This document shows positions 1 through 5,558 of a stretch of DNA of 6,726 nucleotides, one piece after another. The position numbers and the translations under genes were made by a program. A model generated the notes under the pieces. It did no database searches and was not told the DNA's origin. It saw only the letters and a list, made by a program, of their open reading frames with translations. Numbering within the stretch: position 1 is the stretch's first letter; the number at the start of each line of letters is the position of its first letter. The stretch is taken from NCBI GenBank assembly GCA_964495705.1, contig CAZBWS010000100.1, positions 1 to 6,726 of the forward strand, given 5' to 3'. This stretch comes from CAZBWS01 sp964495705. Lineage in GTDB: Bacteria > Pseudomonadota > Gammaproteobacteria > HTCC5015.

Positions 1-851
1 CTGAATCTGTAGAACCTGCGCTTGTTGATATTGAAGAGCCATCTACGAAAGTTGATATCAATACTGCACAACAAACGATCGAAGTACGCAAACTATGTGA
101 AGAAATTGGTGAAAAGTTAGGTAGTGTTTCGGTAAAAGGTTGCTTGTCTCATGAGCTTGTACATGGAGGGGAATACAGTACTGATGGACGTCCATTGGTT
201 TATAAAGACTATGCAAGAGAACAAAAAGAGCTAGCTAAAGTATTAGTTGTGGGAGGAATCCATGGGGATGAGTACTCTTCTTTTAGCTTGCTGTTTCGCT
301 GGATGGAAAACTTAGATGACGATGAAGCGTATGCAAATCATTGGCGCTTATTGCCGATGAGTAATCCTGATGGGCTGTTGTCATTTAAGCGTGCGCAAAG
401 AATGAATGCTAATGGAGTAGATCTAAATCGCAACTTCAATACTGACGACTGGAAAGAAAAAGCCCACCTATATTGGCGTGATAAAACGCGTTCAGATAAG
501 CGCAGAAACCCGGGGCCTCAAGCAGAGAGTGAGGTAGAGACGCGCTGGATTAGTCAAATGATTAAGAGTTGGCAGCCCAATATTATCATTGCTGTGCATG
601 CTCCCTATGGGATTTTAGACTTTGATTCACCCCAGCCTGAGCGCCTTGCTCCACCTAAGAAAATAGGTATTTTGAATTTAAGGCTATTGGGTACCTACCC
701 AGGCTCCTTGGGGCGCTATGGCGCTAAGGATCGCTATATCCCTGTATTAACACTAGAGTTACCCCATGCAGGGATTATGCCGAGCAAGCAGCAGCAGCAA
801 GATTTATGGCTAGATCTCCAGAACTGGTTAGCTAAAAATGTAAACAGCTAA
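1..851 (+). CDS. M14 family zinc peptidase, MpaA-like (5' end outside window)
   Basis: The reading frame is open from base 3 to the TAA at 849-851 (282 visible codons), so this is the C-terminal part of a longer protein; the TTG at 144 is only an internal codon. M14 hallmarks are present in order: zinc ligands His and Glu in GGIHGDE (His codon 261-263, Glu 270-272), then NPDG, then the NGVDLNRNF signature typical of the family, the third zinc ligand His in IAVHAP (597-599), and the likely catalytic Glu in LTLELPHAG (756-758). M14 enzymes of this type hydrolyse amide bonds next to free carboxylates; MpaA itself cuts the D-Glu/meso-DAP bond in murein peptides. The first 45 visible residues are acidic and Thr/Val-rich, like a linker after an N-terminal part that cannot be seen. 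Whether the substrate is murein peptide or another amide is inferred; succinylglutamate desuccinylase-like enzymes are a weaker alternative. Confidence 0.85.
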   Translation, partial: ESVEPALVDIEEPSTKVDINTAQQTIEVRKLCEEIGEKLGSVSVKGCLSHELVHGGEYSTDGRPLVYKDYAREQKELAKVLVVGGIHGDEYSSFSLLFRWMENLDDDEAYANHWRLLPMSNPDGLLSFKRAQRMNANGVDLNRNFNTDDWKEKAHLYWRDKTRSDKRRNPGPQAESEVETRWISQMIKSWQPNIIIAVHAPYGILDFDSPQPERLAPPKKIGILNLRLLGTYPGSLGRYGAKDRYIPVLTLELPHAGIMPSKQQQQDLWLDLQNWLAKNVNS

Positions 852-861
852 CTATTACAAT

Positions 862-889
862 TTGCATAGCTAGAAAAATAGCTTATATT
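862..889 (+). promoter_or_regulatory. Weak candidate promoter in the gap before the GGDEF/EAL gene
   Basis: TTGCAT (862-867) and TATATT (884-889) are separated by 16 bases. The -10 matches consensus at 5 of 6 positions but the -35 at only 3 of 6. A short inverted repeat, AGCTA-N6-TAGCT (868-883), fills the spacer. It faces the GGDEF/EAL gene, but would leave a leader of roughly 240 bases. This is a guess from pattern alone in AT-rich DNA. Confidence 0.2.
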
Positions 890-932
890 GGAGTAGCCAA
901 TAAATACAAAAAAGCGGATTATTAGGTGTGAA

Positions 933-960
933 GGCAGGGTTATGGGCTTATTTCCCTGCT
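933..960 (+). other. Inverted repeat in the intergenic region, weak terminator candidate
   Basis: GGCAGGG (933-939) pairs with CCCTGCT (954-960), giving six Watson-Crick pairs plus one G-T pair around a 14-base loop. It lies about 80 bases after the M14 stop codon and could end that transcript. It is followed by GATAAGCTAT rather than a T-run, so it is not a convincing intrinsic terminator. The rest of 852-1134 is AT-rich and holds no open frame that looks like a gene. Confidence 0.3.
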
Positions 961-1120
961 GATAAGCTATATTTATTCTATAGATGTTAATCAAATATGG
1001 AGCATAAACATTTAAATAATAGAAAACTTAGGCTTTAAAGCAGCAAAAATATAAAACAGTCATTCTAAGAACTGTTGTTAAAGGGCGTTGTTACCGGCTT
1101 GTTCAAAGCCAGTAACAGCA

Positions 1121-1137
1121 GCAAGGGGAGGGATGTG
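1121..1137 (+). promoter_or_regulatory. Ribosome binding site that decides the start of the GGDEF/EAL gene
   Basis: The purine-rich run GCAAGGGGAGGGAT lies directly upstream of an in-frame GTG at 1135-1137, with GGAGG/GGGGA three to five bases from the start. The longer frame could begin at TTG 1075, but only a weak AAGA precedes that codon. I therefore prefer GTG 1135, which drops 20 residues from the N terminus. Confidence 0.55.
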
Positions 1138-3303
1138 TTAGCCAGAATAAAGTATCGTTTTAACGAGCTAGTTAGACGCTCACCATTTTCATCTCGTCGC
1201 CGTGAAGGTAGCTTGGTGTCTAGTGTATTGTTATTGCACTTTCTCTGGGGTGGATTTGTCTACACTATGGCGGTTATTTGTTTGTGGTGGAATTCTATGG
1301 TCGTCATGGAAGACAACTTCGAAGACCAAGCCAAGCGCTGGATGCATACGCTGGACGAGATTGGCGCGCCCCTTTACTATTCTCAAAACGCTATACAATT
1401 TGAACGCATTCAAGCGCAAATACAAAATTTTCCTGAGCTAGATTACGTGCGCTATTATCGCGCTGATGGCCTAAAGGTATTGGGCGAATATCAACGTGGA
1501 GCCCGGTATCAAAATCTTCAATTGCCCCCATTGCTTGCCGATGAGAAAGCAATGATGACACAGGTCAAGGGTAAGCAAACTGTACAAGTAAATCACAGCA
1601 TTTTTTCAGACCATAATATGGTGAGGGCAATAGCACCTATTTGGATGTACTCTGACCAATCTGTGGACGGCTTATTAGACTTTCACTTAAACAGCAAAAA
1701 AGCAGAAGAAGCTGAGCTAGCTGGTTTTATTGATTTGGGCTTGGATTTTGGTCCGCATAAACAGCTATTAGTCACTAATATTATTAAGGGCAGTTTAATC
1801 ATAGCCCTAGTATTTATTGGTTTATTAATCATGGGGCGCATATATCTATTAAGGACGTTTAAGCCATTAGCTGACCTACAGGGTCCCTTAGATCGCCTAG
1901 CTCATGGGGATATGCGCGTCAAAGTGCACCCCAGTGGGATTAAAGAAGTGAATGCAATTAGTGAAGCACTGAATAGCACCATTGTTGCTATCCGAGAAAG
2001 GGACCAAGAGCTGCGTGAGCTGGCTAATCACGATTCATTAACGCAATTAGTCAATCGCCGTTATTTTACTGATCAAGTTATTTCTGAGTTACTGACGATT
2101 AATGACACTAAGCGCGGCAGTGCAATTTTATTTTTGGACTTAGATGAGTTCAAAGCTGTGAATGATAAACTCGGACACTCTGCTGGAGATCGCCTGTTGA
2201 TTGAGGTGGCTGATATTTTACAAAACCGCGTGCGTGAGTACGATGTGGTATCTCGCTTCGGTGGTGATGAGTTTGTTATATTAGCGATTGGTGCCAGCCA
2301 ACAAGAGGCGGTAAAAATAGCAGAGTCAATATTAGATTTGATGCGTGGCTACCAGTTTACCGAAGGGGAAAGCAGCTTTAATGTGTATTGCAGTATTGGG
2401 GTTACCTTAATTGAAGATTCTACACATAGTGTTGATCAGTTAATTAAACAAGCAGATAAGGCTTGTCATCAAGCTAAGGTCAAAGGTCGAAATGGCTATT
2501 TACTCTATCAAGAAAACGAACATGCGCGAAAACAGTTATGGGAAGATGCAGGTTGGTCAAACCGTTTGCGTGAAGCGTTGGCGCACAATCAGTTTCTGAT
2601 ACACTACCAGCCTATTGTCTCAGCAGATAAATCGGAAGAAGAGATATTTGAGGTTCTGTTGCGACTAAAAGACGGGGAGGATGAAGAGCTTATTAGCCCT
2701 CAGGCGTTTATGGGGTCGGCTGAGCGCTTTGGTATGGCCTGTGATATTACCTATTGGGTTGTTGATAATGCTCTTGAGCAGCTTGCAGTTTTTCACAGTA
2801 CAGGCCGCAGTATTTCATTGTCGATTAACCTCGCTGGTTGCGCCTTGGAAGATAATGGTTTTGGTCAATACCTTAGTAAAAAGGCTAAAGAGTTAAGTGT
2901 GCCAATGCACAGTTTGATTTTTGAAGTACCTGAGAATTTTTTACTACATTGCCCTGAAAAAATATTGGAAAATGTGAGTGTTTTAAGAAATATGGGCTGC
3001 CGTATTGCAATCGACGGTTTTGGAACTGGCTTAAATGCCAGCGGGCGTTTAAAAGCGATCAATTTTGACTATTTGAAAATCAGTCGAAATTTGATGGAAG
3101 GACTAAACCAAAACAGGGTTAATCAAGTACTGGTGAAGGCTATTATTGAGCTGTCTAGTGTAATGGGGAAAAAAGTTGTTGCGGGGTTTATTCAAGACGA
3201 AGAAACCTTGCATATATTAGAGGACTTGAAGGTGGATTTTGTACAGGGTTATTATTTTTCAAAGCCTACAGCAAGTCCAGTAGGTGCTAAAAAATTACAT
3301 TAA
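1135..3303 (+). CDS. Membrane-bound GGDEF/EAL protein: probable diguanylate cyclase with degenerate EAL domain
   Basis: The protein is 722 aa from GTG 1135 (742 aa if TTG 1075 is used); residue numbers here follow GTG. It has a basic N-terminal segment, TM1 (about 32-52), a periplasmic sensor region (about 53-214) I cannot assign to a named fold, TM2 (about 215-239), HAMP (240-292), GGDEF (about 293-460) and EAL (about 476-715). The GGDEF site is intact (RFGGDEF, 376-380), with the DLDEFK...ND...GH..GD substrate-binding residues and the inhibitory I-site RxxD (REYD, 367-370). It should thus make c-di-GMP from two GTP with product feedback. The EAL domain keeps Glu506 (EVLLR for EALLR), Asn565, Glu597, Asp627, Lys648 and Gln704 (QGY). 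The second Asp of DDFGTG is Gly (IDGFGTG), and the AEGVE motif reads AGFIQ, losing its Glu. Phosphodiesterase activity is therefore doubtful and the domain may be regulatory. It appears monocistronic; its stop interlocks with the stop of the convergent transpeptidase gene. Confidence 0.9.
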   Translation: MLARIKYRFNELVRRSPFSSRRREGSLVSSVLLLHFLWGGFVYTMAVICLWWNSMVVMEDNFEDQAKRWMHTLDEIGAPLYYSQNAIQFERIQAQIQNFPELDYVRYYRADGLKVLGEYQRGARYQNLQLPPLLADEKAMMTQVKGKQTVQVNHSIFSDHNMVRAIAPIWMYSDQSVDGLLDFHLNSKKAEEAELAGFIDLGLDFGPHKQLLVTNIIKGSLIIALVFIGLLIMGRIYLLRTFKPLADLQGPLDRLAHGDMRVKVHPSGIKEVNAISEALNSTIVAIRERDQELRELANHDSLTQLVNRRYFTDQVISELLTINDTKRGSAILFLDLDEFKAVNDKLGHSAGDRLLIEVADILQNRVREYDVVSRFGGDEFVILAIGASQQEAVKIAESILDLMRGYQFTEGESSFNVYCSIGVTLIEDSTHSVDQLIKQADKACHQAKVKGRNGYLLYQENEHARKQLWEDAGWSNRLREALAHNQFLIHYQPIVSADKSEEEIFEVLLRLKDGEDEELISPQAFMGSAERFGMACDITYWVVDNALEQLAVFHSTGRSISLSINLAGCALEDNGFGQYLSKKAKELSVPMHSLIFEVPENFLLHCPEKILENVSVLRNMGCRIAIDGFGTGLNASGRLKAINFDYLKISRNLMEGLNQNRVNQVLVKAIIELSSVMGKKVVAGFIQDEETLHILEDLKVDFVQGYYFSKPTASPVGAKKLH

Positions 3304-4472
3304 ATGGCTGCGCCTTCATAAATGATTTTCCAGCCATTTTCGCTAGCCTGCCACAGCTGAGATTTTTTTGAACGCCCTGATATATTGTCGCTAGAATAGT
3401 CTTGGGTGAAGTTAACTTGTAGCACTTCTTTTTCCCCCGCATATTCAAAAATGCTAACCGCTTCAGTATCAACCTTAATGTAGCTTTTATGTTTATTCAC
3501 GCGACGTTTATGGGCTTTCCATTGCTGAATGTTCTTGCTGCCACTGGTAAAGCTGTCCGCATAGTGCTTTAAGTAGGCCTCCGTATCAAGGCTTTCCCAG
3601 TCCTGCTGCCACTGTGCTATCTGGGTCAATAGTGTTTGCTGACGTGAGTTCCACTGGCTAGGGCTAAGCCAATCTAGTTTATCTACGTTGATGACTCTTA
3701 CATTACCGCTATTGGCAAATGCGGATAGGCTGTCAAAGGCATCATTATTCATTGTCACACAGCCTTCAGAGGACTGAGGCGGGCGATTGTAATGTTCGGG
3801 AGGTACGCCGTGAATCCAGATTCCGTGCCCCGTGCGTCGCTTGAGTTTATCCCATTGGTTGGGATAGTTTAAGGGGTAAGCACCTGCGCCGTAGAGTGCA
3901 GGCAATTTATTATCATCTATATAACTTGTTATTTTATACACACCAAGGGGTGTGCGGTGATCGCCTTCGTATTGCTTGTCATAGCCAGCCTTACCCATGC
4001 CTATATAGTGGTCGTCAACGAGTTGCGGCTCACCTAAATTGTTTTTAAATACATACATACGCGATCGGCTTAAGTCATTGACGATGACCCAGTTTTGGTG
4101 CGGAGATAATTTGGCAATGCTACTGGGTAAACCGCTTTGAGGGGGAGGATAGAGCTCTCTCTGCCAGCGCGCAGCGGCCTCATCGCGAAGGTTAGAAAGG
4201 CTAAACTCGTTATTACTCGCAAGCTTAATGTCACTGGGCTTATTGCCTTGGCGAATCGACAGAATATCGGCGTGTAATAAGTGCCCCAGCTTAAAATTGG
4301 GGAATGCCTGAGTAAGTTGATGCGCCTGACTTTGTGCTGAGCGCAGCTCCCCGCGTTCCAAGCTGCGTAGCACCTGCATACTGGCTTGCTCGGCAGGGTC
4401 GTCAACACTGAAGCTAAATGCGGCCACACTAATGCCCAATAAAGCTAAACAGCTTATAACGCGCAACATCAT
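3300..4472 (-). CDS. Secreted YkuD-family L,D-transpeptidase with C-terminal Csd6/NTF2-like domain
   Basis: The protein is 390 aa from ATG 4472. A signal peptide (MMLRVISCLALLGISVAAFS) is followed by a TPR-like helical pair (about 27-76), the YkuD catalytic domain (about 128-257) and an NTF2-like domain (about 285-390). YkuD catalytic residues are clear: His221 in IWIHG and Ser235-Glu-Gly-Cys238-Val in SSEGCVTM, Cys238 being the nucleophile. Such enzymes act in the periplasm on peptidoglycan stem peptides, forming 3-3 cross-links, attaching lipoproteins or, in the Helicobacter Csd6 branch, trimming tetrapeptides as L,D-carboxypeptidases. The C-terminal domain resembles that of Csd6, so either activity is possible; E. 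coli YafK/DpaA is another relative. The start was chosen because ATG 4472 overlaps the TGA of the upstream TPR gene (ATGA) and gives a compact signal peptide. GTG 4502 would add 10 residues and has an AAGAAGG just upstream, but this lies inside the preceding coding sequence. It is the second gene of a two-gene operon. Confidence 0.9.
   Translation of the reverse strand: MMLRVISCLALLGISVAAFSFSVDDPAEQASMQVLRSLERGELRSAQSQAHQLTQAFPNFKLGHLLHADILSIRQGNKPSDIKLASNNEFSLSNLRDEAAARWQRELYPPPQSGLPSSIAKLSPHQNWVIVNDLSRSRMYVFKNNLGEPQLVDDHYIGMGKAGYDKQYEGDHRTPLGVYKITSYIDDNKLPALYGAGAYPLNYPNQWDKLKRRTGHGIWIHGVPPEHYNRPPQSSEGCVTMNNDAFDSLSAFANSGNVRVINVDKLDWLSPSQWNSRQQTLLTQIAQWQQDWESLDTEAYLKHYADSFTSGSKNIQQWKAHKRRVNKHKSYIKVDTEAVSIFEYAGEKEVLQVNFTQDYSSDNISGRSKKSQLWQASENGWKIIYEGAAI
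4469..4472 (-). other. ATGA stop/start overlap coupling the TPR and transpeptidase genes
   Basis: On the minus strand the TGA ending the TPR gene (4471-4469) overlaps the ATG of the transpeptidase (4472-4470), followed at once by a second in-frame ATG (4469-4467). Only a weak AGAG lies 14 bases upstream, so translation of the transpeptidase probably depends on ribosomes finishing the TPR gene. Confidence 0.75.
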
Positions 4473-5389
4473 AGTAATGATAGCTCTTGTTGTATTTTCC
4501 ACTGGCCTTCTTCAATCACAAGGATCAACACTTTGTTAATGCTGTCGTTGATGGTGTCGGATTGGTAGTGCTGTAAAAATTGAACACTAGCAGACTTATT
4601 ACTCAGGCGCTTCGCGTATAGTTGTTTAAGATTAACGCGAATAAACTTTGGTGCAGAGAGACGCTGGCGTCGTAATGTTACCCAGTCAACATGGCTTTTG
4701 TCTTTGCGATGGCTATAGTCGCGGGTATAGGAATTAATATAATTAACGACGTCTTTGTTAGACCACGCTTTAGCCCAGCCAAGAACCGTATCAACGGGGT
4801 TGGGGTATTGCGTATCGACAGGCTCTGAACAAGCCTTGGTGGCCTCTGCTGTGGTTTCCACTATAGGGCAGTCGGCGGCGACTTTTACAATGCGTTCTAC
4901 CTCCACCTCTCTGACGACCTCCTTGATCACTTCTACTGGCTTCTCAACTACTTTTATTTGTGTCTTGGGGGAGTCACTTAGTTGTATGAATTTATTAGCT
5001 GAAGTTAACTGTACAGTTTGTTTAGGGGCTTTCAGCGCGAGAGATTTTTTATATGCTTGTAGTGCAATGCTCTGGTTTATCTTGTTTAGATTTTGATAGC
5101 TTAAAGAGTGGTTTGGACTAGTGCTCAGAGCTTTTTCTAATAAAGCTTGTGCCGCATCCATATTGCCTTGTCTAGCTTCGACGGCGGCCAGGTTGTTGTA
5201 GGCTTCGGGGGCGCGGGGGTGTTGGCTAATCAGACGATTAAGAATATCTTTTGCGGCTTTGAGTTGCCCCTGAGTAGCTAGTTTCTGGGCTTGACTCAGC
5301 TGGGTCGACGGGTCGGCAGATAGACAAGTACCGGTAGAAAAAAGGCCTGCAAGACATAAAAAGCTAGTTATTAATAAATATCGGTTCAA
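4469..5389 (-). CDS. Secreted TPR protein with charged linker and C-terminal NTF2-like domain, coupled to the transpeptidase
   Basis: The protein is 306 aa from TTG 5389. Its signal peptide (residues 1-25, core LLITSFLCLAGLF, likely cut after CLSA) is followed by about two TPR units (30-60 and 61-100; PEAYNNLAAVEARQGN is characteristic). Next come a Lys/Gln-rich stretch, an alternating Val/charged linker (145-170), a short segment with Cys174 and Cys187 that could form a disulfide, and an NTF2-like domain (about 200-303). That domain shares W-x3-W, D-x3-Y-x3-Y, W-x3-[RK]R, VxFxQxYxSD and WKIxxE with the C terminus of the neighbouring transpeptidase. The product is probably periplasmic and assists or localises the transpeptidase; that role is inferred from coupling and the shared domain. 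The start is preceded by GGAG with 8-base spacing, and the signal peptide begins exactly there. The frame continues upstream to 5569, but through the intergenic hairpin, so I reject the longer form. No known gene symbol is recognised. Confidence 0.82.
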   Translation of the reverse strand: MNRYLLITSFLCLAGLFSTGTCLSADPSTQLSQAQKLATQGQLKAAKDILNRLISQHPRAPEAYNNLAAVEARQGNMDAAQALLEKALSTSPNHSLSYQNLNKINQSIALQAYKKSLALKAPKQTVQLTSANKFIQLSDSPKTQIKVVEKPVEVIKEVVREVEVERIVKVAADCPIVETTAEATKACSEPVDTQYPNPVDTVLGWAKAWSNKDVVNYINSYTRDYSHRKDKSHVDWVTLRRQRLSAPKFIRVNLKQLYAKRLSNKSASVQFLQHYQSDTINDSINKVLILVIEEGQWKIQQELSLL

Positions 5390-5397
5390 GGTGTCGG

Positions 5398-5401
5398 CTC
5401 C
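5398..5401 (-). promoter_or_regulatory. Ribosome binding site for the TTG start of the TPR gene
   Basis: GGAG reads on the minus strand at 5401-5398 and is 8 bases from the TTG at 5389-5387. No in-frame ATG or GTG nearby has a comparable site, and the signal peptide follows immediately. This pair supports the non-ATG start. Confidence 0.6.
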
Positions 5402-5429
5402 GCGACCATCAGATAAAACATGGACGCTG

Positions 5430-5458
5430 ATTCTAGCACTATCTGCTAGTAAAAAACC
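5430..5458 (-). promoter_or_regulatory. Candidate promoter of the TPR/L,D-transpeptidase operon
   Basis: TAGAAT (minus strand, 5435-5430) matches the -10 consensus at 5 of 6 positions. At a 17-base spacing the -35 position reads GGTTTT, which is poor, so an activator or another element may be needed. The predicted transcript would start about 35 bases before the TTG start codon, a normal leader length. The -10 overlaps one arm of the palindrome at 5433-5449. Confidence 0.3.
5433..5449. repeat. Perfect palindrome CTAGCA-N5-TGCTAG, possible operator
   Basis: Two 6-base arms (5433-5438 and 5444-5449) flank CTATC. On the + strand an A6 run follows, and on the minus strand the repeat overlaps the candidate -10 of the TPR operon. 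Its size and position suit a dimeric regulator, but it also occurs in the metZ leader and could simply be a small RNA hairpin. It does not match the MetJ box (AGACGTCT). Confidence 0.35.
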
Positions 5459-5486
5459 TCTTTCAGGAGTAACATTTACACCAAAT

Positions 5487-5530
5487 AAACCCGCTTGACT
5501 GAAAGTCGCATAAAGCGGGTTTTTTGTTTT
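5487..5530 (+). terminator. Intrinsic terminator-like hairpin in the metZ leader (possible attenuator)
   Basis: AAACCCGCTT (5487-5496) pairs perfectly over 10 bases with AAGCGGGTTT (5513-5522). Inside the loop GACT-GAA-AGTC can form a further 4-base stem, leaving a 5-base bulge on the 3' side. A T-run with one G (TTTTTTGTTTT, 5520-5530) follows, the classic form of a Rho-independent terminator reading rightward. It sits between two divergent genes and only 17 bases before the metZ ribosome binding site, so it has no upstream rightward gene to terminate except very distantly. That placement suggests either attenuation of metZ or a block to stray transcription. The minus-strand side has only a broken T-run (TTTATTT). 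Confidence 0.7.
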
Positions 5531-5547
5531 AAGCATAATGGCACTTT

Positions 5548-5551
5548 GGAG
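5548..5551 (+). promoter_or_regulatory. metZ ribosome binding site
   Basis: GGAG is 7 bases upstream of the ATG at 5559-5561, in the context TTTGGAGTAGTGAA. No convincing -35/-10 pair was found between the terminator-like hairpin and this site; CATAAT (5534-5539) has no partner at proper spacing. Confidence 0.65.
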
Positions 5552-5558
5552 TAGTGAA

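Noticed and set aside
868..883. AGCTA-N6-TAGCT hairpin as terminator for the M14 gene
   Set aside because: Only five base pairs and no T-run afterwards.
4070..4429. 119-codon frame on the minus strand inside the transpeptidase gene, in another frame
   Set aside because: It overlaps a clearly conserved signal peptide and N-terminal region and has no recognisable protein features.
4755..5096. 113-codon + strand frame opposite the TPR gene
   Set aside because: Its Ser/Thr-rich translation mirrors the repetitive Val/Glu/Lys linker on the other strand; no family features.
5390..5486. SAM-I or SAM-II riboswitch before metZ
   Set aside because: A stretch TGCTAGTAAAAAA faintly recalls the SAM-II 3' motif, but the rest of the pseudoknot was not found, and no SAM-I core (such as GAGGG/GATGAAAC) is present.
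5540..5556. Sigma-54 promoter starting TGGCAC at 5539-5544
   Set aside because: The required TTGC element at the -12 position is absent (AGTA is found instead), and it overlaps the ribosome binding site.
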